Positions 42,252 to 52,500 of a stretch of DNA of 64,000 nucleotides are shown here, in pieces. Both the position numbers and the translations under genes were made by a program. Each line of letters begins with the position of its first letter. Within the stretch, counting starts at the first letter, position 1. This DNA comes from Asanoa hainanensis (GTDB taxonomy: Bacteria; Actinomycetota; Actinomycetes; Mycobacteriales; Micromonosporaceae), in NCBI RefSeq assembly GCF_900188485.1, contig NZ_FZPH01000008.1:1-64000 (forward strand), read 5' to 3'. Below the pieces are notes generated by a model that saw only the letters and a program-made list of their open reading frames with translations, did not search any database and was not told the origin of the DNA.

Positions 42252-45194
42252 GTGGCCCGGCCGGCGAGTGAGCGGACGAACCGGCTGGCCCGGTTCGGCT
42301 TCGGGGACCGGGCCGCGGAGGTGCTGGGGCCGGACGGTCTGGGGCTGTGGGACCCGACGACCCAGGAGCCGGTGGGCGAGCAGGCCGCCGGGCTGATCGC
42401 GGCGCTGTCCCGCGCCGGCGACCCCGACCTGGCCCTGCGGCAGCTGCACCGGCTGGTCGAGGCCCTGGACCGCAACGGCGGGCGCCGGGAGCTGGTCGAC
42501 GCGCTGCTCGTCGACAACGGCGTGCGGCGCCGGCTGGTCGCGGTGCTGGGCGCGTCGTCGGCGCTCGGCGACCACCTCGTGGCCAACCCGGACCAGTGGA
42601 CCGCGCTGCGCGACCAGAACGGCCGGGCACCCGAGGCGACCGGCCACCTCGAACCGGTCGACGGGCCGAACCCGGTGGCCGCCTTGCGGCTCGCGTACCG
42701 GCTGGCGCTGTTGAAGATCGCCGCCGCCGACCTGACGGGTGGGCGGGGGCTGGAGCAGACGATGGCGGCGCTGTCGGCGCTGGCCGACGGGACGCTGCGG
42801 GCCGCGTACGCGATCGCGGCGGCCGAGGTCGGCAGCGAGCCCCGGCTCGGGGTGGTCGCGCTCGGCAAGTGCGGCGGCAACGAGCTCAACTACGTGTCCG
42901 ACGTGGACGTCATCTTCGTCGCCGCCTCCGACGACGACCTGCCCGCCGCCACCCGCATCGCGACGCGCCTGATCGAGGTCTGCGGCCTGGTCGCCTGGCC
43001 GGTCGACGCGGCGCTGCGCCCCGAGGGCAGCCGCGGCCCGCTGGTCCGCACGCTGGCCAGCCACCAGGCCTACTACCAGCGTTGGGCCCGCACCTGGGAG
43101 TTCCAGGCCCTGCTCAAGGCCCGCCCGGCGGCCGGCGACGTCGCGCTGGCCCAGGAGTGGATCGACGCGCTGGCGCCGCTGGTGTGGCATGCCGCCGAGC
43201 GGCCGGAGGCGGTCGACGACGTGCGGGCGATGCGCCGCAAGATCGTCGACAACGTGCCGGCCCGCGAGATGGAGCGGGAGATCAAGCGGGGTCCGGGTGG
43301 CCTGCGCGACATCGAGTTCGCCGTGCAGCTGCTCCAGCTCGTGCACGGCCGGGCCGACGAGACGCTGCGGGTCACGGGCACGATGCCTGCGCTGCGCGCG
43401 CTGGTCAGCGGTGGCTACGTGGGCCGGGCCGACGGCGAGACGCTGCTGCGCGGCTACCGGTTCCTGCGTACGGTCGAGCACCGGCTCCAGCTCCAGGCGT
43501 TGCGCCGCACGCACACCGTGCCGGCCGACCCGGCCGGGCTGCGCTGGCTCGCGGCCGCGCTCGGCTACACGGCCGAGCCGGGGCGTGACGCGGTCGAGTC
43601 CTTCAAGGCCGACTGGGTCGCGCACGCCAGCGAGGTGCGCCGGCTGCACGTCAAGCTGCTCTACCGGCCGCTGCTGGAGGCGGTCGCCCGGGTGCCGGCC
43701 GAGTCGCTGCGGCTGACCCCCGAGGCCGCGCGCCGCCAGCTCGAGGTGCTCGGCTTCGCCGACCCGACCGGCGCGCTGCGCCACCTGGAGGCGCTCACCG
43801 GCGGCGTCAGCCGCACCGCGGCGATCCAGCGCACGCTGCTGCCGGTGCTGCTCCAGGAGTTCGCCGACGCCGCCGAGCCGGACCGCGGCCTGCTCAGCTA
43901 CCGCCAGGTCTCCGACACGCTCGGCTCGACGCCCTGGTACCTGCGCCTGCTGCGCGACGAGGGCCCGGTCGCCCGGCGGCTGGCCCGGGTGCTCGGCCTG
44001 TCCCGGTACGCCGCCGACCTGCTCGCCCGCGACCCGGAGGCGCTGCGGCTGCTGGCCGACGACGCGGAGCTCGCACCCCGCCCCGGCGACGTGCTCCGCG
44101 ACGGGTTCGGCGCCGCCGCGGACCGGCACGAGGATCCGGTCGGGGCGATCCGCGCGGTACGCGGCCTGCGCCGCCGGGAGCTGTTCCGGATCGCCTGCGC
44201 CGACGCGCTCAGCCACGGTTCGCTCGCGCCATCACCGGTGCTCGACGTCCGCGGCGTCGGCACCGCACTGTCCGATGTGGCCGAAGCGACGCTGGGCGCG
44301 GCGCTGCGGACGGCGGCCCGGGTCTATCCCTTGCCATCGGGGCTGACCTTCGCGGTGATCGGGATGGGGCGGCTGGGCGGTTACGAGCTCAACTTCGCGT
44401 CGGACGCCGACGTGCTGTTCGTCTACGACCCGCCGCCGGGCGTGCCCGACGACGCCGCGTCGGCCGCCGCGCACGCGGTGGCCGAGGAGCTGCGCCGGCT
44501 GCTCGGCATGCCGGCACCCGACCCGCCGCTGGGCGTCGACGCCGACCTGCGGCCCGAGGGCCGGCAGGGCCCGCTGGTGCGCAGCCTGGCCGCGTACGCG
44601 CAGTACTACTCGCGCTGGTCGAAGGTGTGGGAGGCGCAGGCGCTGCTGCGGGCGCGGCCGGTGGCCGGTGATGTCGGGCTGGGCGAGCGGTTCGTGGCGA
44701 TGGCCGACCGCGTGCGGTACCCGGCCGCGGGGTTGACCCGCGAGCAGCACGTGGAGATCCGGCGCATCAAGGCGCGGGTGGAGAACGAGCGGCTGCCGCG
44801 CGGCGCCGACCCGGCCACCCACGTGAAGCTCGGCCGGGGCGGGTTGGCCGACGTCGAGTGGGCCGCCCAGGTGCTCCAGCTCCGGCACGCGGGCGCGCAC
44901 CCGGCGTTGCGTACGACCCGCACGGTCGACGCGATCGCCGCCGCCGAGGAGGCCGGGCTGTTGCCCGACACGGACGCCGCCGCGCTGGCCGCCGGTTGGC
45001 AACAGGCGGCCCGGGTCCGCGACGCGCTGACCCTGACCCGCGGCAAGCCGGGCGACCAGCTGCCCCGGCACGGGGTGGAGCTGGCCGCGGTGGTCCGGAT
45101 GCTCGGGCGCGACGACCCGGGCGAGTTCCTCGACGACTACCTGCGCACCGCGCGTCGGGCGCGGGCGGCCCTGGAGCACGTCTTGGAGGGCTGA
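42252..45194 (+). CDS. glnE: glutamine synthetase adenylyltransferase/deadenylylase
   Basis: 980-residue bifunctional nucleotidyltransferase that adds AMP to, and removes it from, the Tyr of glutamine synthetase in response to PII signals. Two halves repeat the fold: the deadenylylase-type domain with LGKCGGNELNYVSDVDVIFVAA (about residues 202-223) and the adenylylase-type with GMGRLGGYELNFASDADVLFVYD (about 702-724). The length equals family standard. GTG 42252. It lies between the unmodifiable GlnA2 and the modifiable GlnA1. The next gene starts 1 nt inside the stop. Confidence 0.97.
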   Translation: MARPASERTNRLARFGFGDRAAEVLGPDGLGLWDPTTQEPVGEQAAGLIAALSRAGDPDLALRQLHRLVEALDRNGGRRELVDALLVDNGVRRRLVAVLGASSALGDHLVANPDQWTALRDQNGRAPEATGHLEPVDGPNPVAALRLAYRLALLKIAAADLTGGRGLEQTMAALSALADGTLRAAYAIAAAEVGSEPRLGVVALGKCGGNELNYVSDVDVIFVAASDDDLPAATRIATRLIEVCGLVAWPVDAALRPEGSRGPLVRTLASHQAYYQRWARTWEFQALLKARPAAGDVALAQEWIDALAPLVWHAAERPEAVDDVRAMRRKIVDNVPAREMEREIKRGPGGLRDIEFAVQLLQLVHGRADETLRVTGTMPALRALVSGGYVGRADGETLLRGYRFLRTVEHRLQLQALRRTHTVPADPAGLRWLAAALGYTAEPGRDAVESFKADWVAHASEVRRLHVKLLYRPLLEAVARVPAESLRLTPEAARRQLEVLGFADPTGALRHLEALTGGVSRTAAIQRTLLPVLLQEFADAAEPDRGLLSYRQVSDTLGSTPWYLRLLRDEGPVARRLARVLGLSRYAADLLARDPEALRLLADDAELAPRPGDVLRDGFGAAADRHEDPVGAIRAVRGLRRRELFRIACADALSHGSLAPSPVLDVRGVGTALSDVAEATLGAALRTAARVYPLPSGLTFAVIGMGRLGGYELNFASDADVLFVYDPPPGVPDDAASAAAHAVAEELRRLLGMPAPDPPLGVDADLRPEGRQGPLVRSLAAYAQYYSRWSKVWEAQALLRARPVAGDVGLGERFVAMADRVRYPAAGLTREQHVEIRRIKARVENERLPRGADPATHVKLGRGGLADVEWAAQVLQLRHAGAHPALRTTRTVDAIAAAEEAGLLPDTDAAALAAGWQQAARVRDALTLTRGKPGDQLPRHGVELAAVVRMLGRDDPGEFLDDYLRTARRARAALEHVLEG

Positions 45195-46609
45195 TGGACC
45201 CCTTGCACGACGACGGCACGTCCGACGCGCTGCGGGCGGTGTTCGACGCGGCCGGGCCCTATCTCTCCTCGTTGGCGTCCCGGCCCGTGTACGCGGGCTC
45301 CGCGCGCGTGCGGGAGCTCGGCGGCGCGCTGCCCGCCGACGGCGCGGGGGCGTCCTCGGTCGCGTCCCAGCTGCTGTCCGTGGGCCTGGAGTCGGCGACC
45401 CACTCGGCCGGGCCGCGGTTCTTCCACTTCGTGACCGGCGGTGTGACACCGGCCGCGCTGGCCGCCGACTGGACCGTGTCGCTGCTCGACCAGAACGCGT
45501 TCTCCCGGGCGGCGTCGGAGTTCGCGACCGCGATGGAGACCACGGCGCTGGACTGGCTGCGGTCGCTGTTCGGCCTGCCGCCGTCGTTCGGCGGCGCGCT
45601 CGTGGGCAGCGCGACGTTCGCGAACTTCACCGCGTTGGGTGCGGCGACGCACTGGTGGGCCGCCCGGCACGGGGTGGACGTGGCCGCGTCCGGTCTGGCC
45701 GGGCTGCCGCGGATGCCCGTGTTCTCGGGCGGCTACGTGCACGCCAGCGCGCGCAAGGCGCTCCAGCTGCTCGGCCACGGCCGGGATTCGGTGTCGGTGC
45801 ACGGCTCGGGGCGGGTGGATCTGTCCTCGTTGGACCGGGCGCTGGCGTCGTCCGGGCCGGCGGTGGTCATCGCCAACGCGGGCGAGGTGAACGCGGGCGA
45901 CTTCGACCCCCTCGCCTCGCTCGCTTCGGTGGTCGAGCGGCATGACGCGTGGCTGCACGTCGACGGGGCGTTCGGGTTGTTCGCCGCGCTGTCGCCGCGG
46001 ACGGCGCACCTGGTCGCCGGCGTGGAGCGGGCCGACTCGATCGCGTGCGACGGGCACAAGTGGCTCAACGTGCCGTACGAGAGCGGGTTCGCCTTCCTGC
46101 GCGACCCCGCCCGGCTCGGCGCGGCGTTCGGGATGCCGGGCGCGCCGTACCTGCCGGGCGCCGACTCGCCGCGCGGTGGCTACGGGCAGCTCGGGCCGGA
46201 GTCGTCGCGGCGGGCGCGGTCGCTGCCGATCTGGGCGACGCTCGCGGCGTACGGGCGGTCCGGGTACCGCGCGATGGTGGAGCGGCACCTGGACCTGGCG
46301 CAGGAGCTGGCCGGGCTGGTCGACGCGGCGCCGGACCTGGAGCGGCTGGCCGACGTGCCGCTGTGCATCGTCTGCTTCCGGGTGCGTCCGCCCGGGGTGC
46401 CACCGGCGGAGTTGGACGACCTGAACCGGCGGGTGGGCGAGGCGCTGCTGGACGACGGCCGGGTGTTCGCGGGCACGACGGTCTACGACGGCAAGGTTGC
46501 CCTGCGGCCGGCGATCGTCAACTGGCGCACGACGTCGCGGGACCTCGAGCTGTTCGTGTCGGTGGTCCGCGAGTTGGCCGCTAAGGCTTCTCGAGGTCCG
46601 CGGCGGTGA
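45194..46609 (+). CDS. PLP-dependent group II decarboxylase family protein
   Basis: 471-residue PLP enzyme of the aromatic-amino-acid/glutamate decarboxylase fold (type II). PLP-linked Lys289 lies in SIACDGHKWLNVPYESGFAF, and the Asp pairing with the pyridine N is in AWLHVDGAFGLFA. The substrate loop is not diagnostic, so the substrate (for example tyrosine, DOPA, aspartate or other) is unknown. ATG 45194 overlaps the glnE stop (TGATG), suggesting co-translation. A convergent lipoprotein gene overlaps the last 29 bp. Confidence 0.88.
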   Translation: MDPLHDDGTSDALRAVFDAAGPYLSSLASRPVYAGSARVRELGGALPADGAGASSVASQLLSVGLESATHSAGPRFFHFVTGGVTPAALAADWTVSLLDQNAFSRAASEFATAMETTALDWLRSLFGLPPSFGGALVGSATFANFTALGAATHWWAARHGVDVAASGLAGLPRMPVFSGGYVHASARKALQLLGHGRDSVSVHGSGRVDLSSLDRALASSGPAVVIANAGEVNAGDFDPLASLASVVERHDAWLHVDGAFGLFAALSPRTAHLVAGVERADSIACDGHKWLNVPYESGFAFLRDPARLGAAFGMPGAPYLPGADSPRGGYGQLGPESSRRARSLPIWATLAAYGRSGYRAMVERHLDLAQELAGLVDAAPDLERLADVPLCIVCFRVRPPGVPPAELDDLNRRVGEALLDDGRVFAGTTVYDGKVALRPAIVNWRTTSRDLELFVSVVRELAAKASRGPRR

Positions 46610-47108
46610 CGGTCAGGGTGTTGTCGGAGACCGGCTGGTAGCCGCCGGCCGGGTCGATCTCGTACTGGGCCTGGTCGGGGTTGAGCAACGACGCCGGCGA
46701 GTCGGGGTAGGTCTCCAGGAACAGCAGGTACGCGGTGCCCGTGCGGAACGGAACCTCCTCGGCACTCTCGTAGACGACGCCGCCCATCTCGCCACCCATC
46801 TGCTTCACCTGGACCACGTCGCCCGGGCGAGCCGATCCCTTGTGGACTCTCGTCACGGTGGCGTCGTAGACGGTGACGACGACGGCGGTGTCGTCCGTCT
46901 TCGGGCCGTCGGTCGGATAGAGCTTCTCGAACCTCGGGTTGGCCGGGGTCGCCTCGACGACCAGGGTCGCCCGCTCCATTAGCTCCGCGACGCTCTGGTA
47001 GCGCGGGTAGTCGCCCTCGTAGACGACCCGGCCGCCGAAGACCCGCCCGCACCCGGCGACGGCGAGCAGCACCACGACGGCGACGGCGAGCATCCTGCGC
47101 GAGGTCAT
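46581..47108 (-). CDS. hypothetical lipoprotein
   Basis: 175-residue exported protein. Lipobox LAVAGC at about residues 15-20 follows the hydrophobic MLAVAVVVLLAVAG, so the Cys should be lipidated and anchor it to the membrane's outer face. The mature part is a small beta-rich domain (ATLVVEATPANPRFEKLYPTDGPKTDDTAVVVTVYDATVTRVHKG...). No family recognised. ATG 47108. Its 3' end overlaps the convergent decarboxylase gene by 29 bp. Confidence 0.75.
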   Translation of the reverse strand: MTSRRMLAVAVVVLLAVAGCGRVFGGRVVYEGDYPRYQSVAELMERATLVVEATPANPRFEKLYPTDGPKTDDTAVVVTVYDATVTRVHKGSARPGDVVQVKQMGGEMGGVVYESAEEVPFRTGTAYLLFLETYPDSPASLLNPDQAQYEIDPAGGYQPVSDNTLTVTAADLEKP

Positions 47109-47151
47109 GCCAGGTAGACGCCGTCGGGCGGCGTCGCGTTCCTGTTCGTGA

Positions 47152-47227
47152 TCGTGCCGTGACCCAGCGCGGACCTGGCAGCGCAGCGCAGCGGAGCGGT
47201 CCCCGGCCGGGAGCGACGGTCGCGCCC
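47152..47227 (+). repeat. interspersed repeat, complete copy A
   Basis: 76 bp that recur inverted at 58145-58225 with a few differences and a 6-bp indel. It contains GCAGCGCAGCGCAGCGGAGC and hairpin-forming CGGAGCGGTCCCCGG...GGGAGCG parts. Lies in a 146-bp interval between the lipoprotein and MFS genes and is not coding. Resembles REP-like palindromic repeats. Confidence 0.85.
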
Positions 47228-47254
47228 CCGGCGGACCCGGGACCGCCTGGCTCT

Positions 47255-48508
47255 TCAAGCACTTGTCAGTGCTGGCTTTGTGGCCTTTTCGGGTTTCTGT
47301 CGAAAGCCGCGGATGGTCGGCAGCGTCAGGAGAACCAATCCTGAGAGCAGTTGCCAAACAACGCCTGCCGTGAGGACGGTGGTGATGCTGGTGGCGGAGG
47401 CGGCGGGGCCGGCCAGCGCCAGGCCGATCGGGCCGACGGAGAACGAGCCGAAGACCACATAGGAGTTGACCCGGGACATGGCTTCCGCGGGTACGCGCTG
47501 GTGGATCGCGGTCATCCAAAGGGTGCCGAAGATGGCGCTGACGATGCCGGCGAGCAGTGCTCCGGCGCAGACCACGAGCAGTGGGGCGCGGGCGGCCAGG
47601 GCCGCGGACGGTGCCGCCCAGAGGATCGTCGCGGCGGTGGCGACCAGCAGCGGGCGGGCGGGTTTCCAGCCGAGCACGACGAGGCCCCCGAGGATGGCGC
47701 CGGCGCCGTACGTCGCGGTGATCGCGCCCCAGGCGCCGGCGCCGCCGTACCAGCGGTCGGCGGAGACCGGGCCCAGCACCAGATACGGCGCCCAGAGCAG
47801 CAGGTTGAACAGGGTGAACTGCAGGGTGATGGTCCACAGCCAGGGCAGGGAGGCGAAGAGCCGCCAGCCCGCGCGCATCTCGTGCGGCATCGACGTGCGG
47901 GCGACGGGGTCCGGGTCGGCGACGCGGAGCCGGAGCAGGGCCAGGATGCTGGGTACGTAGGTGACCGCGTCGACCAGCAGCACCGTCGCGGGTGAGGTGA
48001 GGACGACCAGCGCCGCCGCGAGCGCGGGGCCGGCCACGCTGGCGGTCGACTGGACGAGGCCGAGGAGCGTGTTGGCCTCGTGGCGACGGTCTTCCGGCAC
48101 GAGTTGCGGCACCAGGCCGTCGAAGGACGGGCGGAAGACCGCCTCGCCGAGGCCGCCGAGCGCCGCCAGGACGAGCAGGACGGTCAGGTTCGGGGTGCCG
48201 GCGAAGAACAGCACCGCGATCGCGGCCTGCGCTCCGGCGCGCAGGACGTCGGCCCAGAGCATCACCAGCCGGCGGGGGAAGCGGTCGCCGAGGACACCGG
48301 CGAACGGCAGGACGGCGACCATCGGGACGATCCGGGCGGCGAGTACGTAGCTGAGGGTCGCGGGGGAGCCGCCGCTGCGCAGGACGGCGAAGGCGAGGGC
48401 CACGCCGGCCATCTGCGTGCCGATCATCGACGTGGCGTAGCCGCCGGCGAAGATGCGGAAGTCGCGCAGTCGCAGCACCGCGAAGCGCGCGCCGAGAGTC
48501 GGTCGCAC
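47255..48508 (-). CDS. MFS transporter (MdfA/Bcr-like drug exporter)
   Basis: 417-residue 12-helix MFS protein. The helix 2/3 loop is GVLGDRFPRRLVMLWADVLR and helix 5 carries STASVAGPALAAALVV. The family of this enterobactin/drug-exporter type ends with the basic tail FRQKPEKATKPALTSA. Substrate unknown. GTG 48508 follows GGGGAGGG. A promoter and overlapping palindrome lie at 48546-48586, hinting at repressor control. Confidence 0.85.
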   Translation of the reverse strand: MRPTLGARFAVLRLRDFRIFAGGYATSMIGTQMAGVALAFAVLRSGGSPATLSYVLAARIVPMVAVLPFAGVLGDRFPRRLVMLWADVLRAGAQAAIAVLFFAGTPNLTVLLVLAALGGLGEAVFRPSFDGLVPQLVPEDRRHEANTLLGLVQSTASVAGPALAAALVVLTSPATVLLVDAVTYVPSILALLRLRVADPDPVARTSMPHEMRAGWRLFASLPWLWTITLQFTLFNLLLWAPYLVLGPVSADRWYGGAGAWGAITATYGAGAILGGLVVLGWKPARPLLVATAATILWAAPSAALAARAPLLVVCAGALLAGIVSAIFGTLWMTAIHQRVPAEAMSRVNSYVVFGSFSVGPIGLALAGPAASATSITTVLTAGVVWQLLSGLVLLTLPTIRGFRQKPEKATKPALTSA

Positions 48509-48545
48509 GTGCCCTCCCCAGGACCCTTGAGCCGTTGCGACTCAG

Positions 48546-48586
48546 ATCCTGGGTCAGGTCGTGATGGTGTGTCAACCGCTGGTTGA
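48546..48586 (-). promoter_or_regulatory. promoter and palindromic operator of the MFS gene
   Basis: On the minus strand, TTGACA (48575-48570) and CAGGAT (48551-48546) with an 18-bp spacer make a promoter. The perfect palindrome TCAACC-N3-GGTTGA (48572-48586) overlaps the -35, a typical repressor site. Confidence 0.55.
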
Positions 48587-48597
48587 GTCTGGTCGGC

Positions 48598-49161
48598 TCA
48601 GGTCAGGGCCTTTTGGAGGTCCTCGGCGGCCTTGGCGATCGGCTGTGGGAGCTCGGTTTCCGTGGCTTGTCGGAGATCGTCGATCACGCTGGTGGCCAGG
48701 GCGTACAGGGCTCCGGGAGTGGCATCCACGGCCATCGTGAGGGTGTCTTTCGCCAGGGCGGCGCGGGTGAATCGGTTGGGCCAGGCTTCGTCGGCCTCGA
48801 CTCTTCTGAGGAGGGTACGGGTGGCGGTGCGGAGTCGGGCAATGGCCGGGCCGTGGTGGGTGTCAACGGTTCGCTGACGATGCCTGGCGGCCCGGGCTGG
48901 GGCCACGTCCCGATTCTGGCCGCCGTTGCCGCCCAGTCGCAGGTGGCGCTGTTCGGCTGCCTGGCGGCTGGTCAGGCCCAGGGCGGTGGCGATGGTCGCC
49001 CAGCTCGCGCCGCTGTTGCGGGCCGACTCGATCAGCGCGCGTTCGGTGGTGTCGAGGCGGTCGCGGATGCCGCGCAGCACTTTGAGCGCCTCGAGTGCGT
49101 CGTCGTCGTTCCGCGCTGCTGTCAGCAGGGTGTGCAGGTCGCGCTCCACGTCGGGCTCCAC
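48598..49161 (-). CDS. hypothetical protein with sigma-like HTH
   Basis: 187-residue acidic/basic protein. An HTH resembling sigma-70 region 4 is seen at about residues 45-75 (LIESARNSGASWATIATALGLTSRQAAEQRHLRL). The C-terminal half is helical without a recognised domain. It is divergent from the small 49350 gene and convergent to none. GTG 49161. The close downstream palindrome (48572-48586) may be its own terminator-proximal element or the MFS operator. Function unknown. Confidence 0.7.
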   Translation of the reverse strand: MEPDVERDLHTLLTAARNDDDALEALKVLRGIRDRLDTTERALIESARNSGASWATIATALGLTSRQAAEQRHLRLGGNGGQNRDVAPARAARHRQRTVDTHHGPAIARLRTATRTLLRRVEADEAWPNRFTRAALAKDTLTMAVDATPGALYALATSVIDDLRQATETELPQPIAKAAEDLQKALT

Positions 49162-49219
49162 GCGGTTGATTTTCGCGCGGCTGGCGGCGTTGTGTCAATG
49201 AATCGTTGACGGCTGAGTA

Positions 49220-49258
49220 CCTTACCTGCCTTACGTGGGGTCTCTCGGTCAGGTAAGG
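49220..49258. terminator. inverted repeat CCTTACCTG ... CAGGTAAGG
   Basis: Nine perfect base pairs around a 21-nt loop, in the divergent interval between the HTH gene and the small 44-codon gene. It is not placed as an ordinary terminator and could be an operator or attenuator. Confidence 0.4.
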
Positions 49259-49349
49259 AGGGCGGGATTAGGGCTGGTGCCGGGTGTGCCGGGGCTACCT
49301 ACGCGCGAATGGTCAACGTCGACACCACTGACTGTTCGAGGAGCTCGCA

Positions 49350-49484
49350 ATGATCAACGACCCGTACCTGACCCTTGAGCTGCACCGCGCCCGCGTCGAG
49401 ACGTTGACGCAGGACGCCCGGACCGGTCGGCTGGCCCGCGCCCTGCGCAGGCGGGCATCCACGCGTCGCCGGCGGCCGTCCTGA
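49350..49484 (+). CDS. short conserved 44-codon protein
   Basis: 44 residues: MINDPYLTLELHRARVETL... ending in an Arg-rich tail (ALRRRASTRRRRPS). ATG 49350 has GAGGAG 6 bases upstream, and the coding bias is normal. I recall short actinobacterial proteins that begin M-x-x-D-PYLTLELHR, of unknown role. It is too short for most automatic annotation. Stop at 49482-49484. Confidence 0.7.
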   Translation: MINDPYLTLELHRARVETLTQDARTGRLARALRRRASTRRRRPS

Positions 49485-49537
49485 CCGCGCGAAATCTCGG
49501 CGGCGACATGTCGTACCCGCATGGCATTCTCGATGCC

Positions 49538-52500
49538 GTGACCACTCGCCCGCGCAGCACCGTGTTCGTCGGCCGTGACGCCGAGATCGCGGCGCTGCGT
49601 GAGGCGCTCAAGCGGGTCCGCACCGACGAGCCGGCCATGGTGCTGGTCGGCGGTGAGGCCGGGGTCGGCAAGACCCGACTGCTCGAAGAGTTCGCCCGGC
49701 ACGCGCCCGGCGCGCGGTTCCTCACCGGGCAGTGCCTCGAGCTCGGCGAGGAGGGCCTGCCCTACGCGCCGTTCGCCGGCATCGTGCGCGAGCTGGTCCG
49801 CACCGAGGGCGTCGCGGTCCTCGACGGCCACGAGGCCGAGTTCGCCCGGCTCCTCCCCGAGCTGGGCGCCGTCTCGCCCGAGCCCGGCCGGGGCGTGCTC
49901 TTCGACCGGGTCTCGGCGCTGCTGGCCCGGCTGGCCGTCGACCAGCCTCTGGTCGTGGTCCTCGAAGACCTGCACTGGGCCGACCGGTCCACCCGCGACC
50001 TGATCGACTTCCTGGTCCGCGCCGCCCGCACCGCGCGGGTCCTGCTGGTCTGCACCTACCGCACCGACGAGCTGCACCGCGGCCATCCGCTGCGCGGCTT
50101 CGTCGCCGAGCTCGACCGCGCCCGAGGGGTCGAGCGCCTCGACGTCGGCCGCCTCGACCGCGAGGGCACGGCCGAGATCCTGGCCAGCGTCTACGGCGCC
50201 GAGCCGGGCCAGCGCGCGATCGACAAGGTGCACCAGCGCGCCCAGGGCAACCCGTTCTTCGTCGAGGAGCTGGCCGCCTCCGGCGACCCGGCGGCCTGCG
50301 CCGACATCCCCGAGAGCCTGCGCGACCTGCTGCTCGCCCGCGTCGACCGGCTGCCCGAGTCGGCCCAGCCGGTCCTGCGGATCGCGGCGGCCGGCGGCAA
50401 CCGGATCGGCCACGAGCTGCTCGCCACCGTCGCCGGCCTGCCCGAGGCCGCACTCGACGCCGCGCTGCGCACGGCGGTCACGGCGCAGTTGCTGGTCGCC
50501 GACGCCGACGGTGGCTACGAGTTCCGCCACGCGCTGGTCCGCGAGGCCGTCCACGACGACCTGCTGCCGGGCGAGCACGCCCGCCTGCACGCCCGCTACG
50601 CGGCGGCGATCGAGGCCGACCCGGCGCTGGTCGCGGCCGGGCGGGCCCCGGCCGAGGTCGCGCACCACTGGTACGCGGCGCACGACACCCCGCGCGCCCT
50701 GGTCACCTCGCACGCGGCGGCGGTCGCGGCCGGCGAGCGCTACGCGCACGCCGAGCAGGCCCGGCTGCTGGAGCGGGTGCTCGAGCTGTGGGAGCAGGTC
50801 CCCGACGCCGCCGACCTGCTCGGCCTCGACCACCTGACGCTGCTCGAGGAGACCCTGGCCGCCACCTACACGGCCGGCGACTTCAAGCGGGCGCTGAGCC
50901 TCAACCGCGCGGCGCTGCACGCCATCGACGAGTCGGCCGAGCCGCTCCGTGCGGCCCGCCTGCACACCCGGCGCGGCAAGCTGCTCGCCTCGCTGGGCAA
51001 GAGCGACGGCGTGGCGCAGCTCCACGAGGCCGTAGCCCTCGCCGAGGCCGCACCCGACGACGCGGCCCGGGCGATGCTGCTGGCCGACATCGCCTACGCG
51101 ATCAGCCGCGCCGACCGCGAGGAGGGCGCGCGGATCGCCGCGCTGGCCCGGTCCGCCGCCGAGTCCCTCGGCCACGAAGGCGCGGCGGTCCACGCGACGC
51201 TGACGATGCAGCGGGCCTGCAACCGCATTGTGTCCGCCGAGCTCGGCCTGGCCGACCTGCGCCAGGCAGAGGCCAGAGCCAAGTCGCTGGGCGATGTCGA
51301 GGGCCTGGTGCACGCCCGCGTCAGCATCTCCGACGCGCTTTTCGAGGTCGGCGACTACGCCGGCTCCGCCGCGTCCGCGGCCCTGGGCACCAAGGACGCG
51401 GGCAAGGTCGGTGTCGACCGCTCCACGGGCGCGTTCGTCCGCTCCAACCACGCCGAGGCACTGGTGGCCCTGGGCCGCTGGGACGAGGCCGACGCGATCT
51501 GCGCGGAGTCCGCCCGCTTCGACCCACCGGGCCATCTGGGCCTGCACTGGCTCCAACTACGGGCGGGCCTGCGGCTGGCCCGTGGCGAGGCTTCGGCGAC
51601 GGAGCTGGTGGGGCGGTCACTCGCGTTCTTGGCGCGGCCTTACGTCAGTCCGCAGCATCGGCTGCCGCTACTCACGCTCAAGATCGAGGCCGCACTGGCG
51701 ATCGGCGACGCCGCCGCTGCGGCGGAGGCCGCACACGCCGCGGTCGGCGGCGGTGCCGCTGGTGGGTTCGCGGTCCCGGCGCCGCGGAGCGGCGATTCGC
51801 ATCTCGGCCGCATCGGCGCCAGGAGGGCTACCGGGCGCTCGGGCGGGGCCGGCGGAGATGGCGACCGGGACCCGGACACGGGGGCCGAGGTCCCGGTCGG
51901 CGTCGCTGACCTGATCGCCAATCCGCGCTACGCCTGGCCGCTGCTGGCGGCCTCGGCCCGGGCCGCTGTGGCGGCCGGCGACGCGGCGCTCGGCGCGGCG
52001 GTCGAGGCTCTGGCCGGGCGGGTGGAGTGCCAGTACCCGGCCGAACGGGCCTACGCGGCCCAGATCGCCGCGTGCCTGGGCGAGGCATTCCCGGCCGGCG
52101 CTTTCGCCGCGGTTGGCGGCCACGCCGCGGTTGGTGGCGGCGCGGCGGCCGGGGGCCACGCGGCGGCTGGTGGTGGCGCGGCGGCCGGGGGCCACGCGGC
52201 GGCTGGTGGTGGCGCGGCGGTTGCTGGCCTAGGGGCGGCTGATGGTCGCGCGGACGCTGAGAGTGCCGGGACGGCTGGTGGGTCCGGGGTGGCTGGGGGT
52301 GGTCCCGCGGGCCGTGGTGCGCTGGAGCGGTGGACGGCGGCGGTGCAGGCGTGGCGCACCGACGGCCAGCCCTACGCGCTTGCCCGGGTGCTGGTCAGCC
52401 AGGCCGAGGCGGCCGCCGCGGCCGGAGACCGGGCTGCGGCCCGGGAGGCTCTCGAAGAGGCCGGAGCGATCGCCGCAGACCTCGATGCCCGACCGCTGCG

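Noticed and set aside
41463-44216. 917-codon minus-strand open frame
   Set aside because: Antisense to the amidotransferase and glnE; the composition (Arg/Gly/Gln-rich) is that of a high-GC shadow frame, and glnE is unmistakable on the plus strand.
52106-52213. CRISPR-like regular repeats
   Set aside because: No spacers; units are contiguous, in frame and inside a coding sequence. No cas genes nearby.
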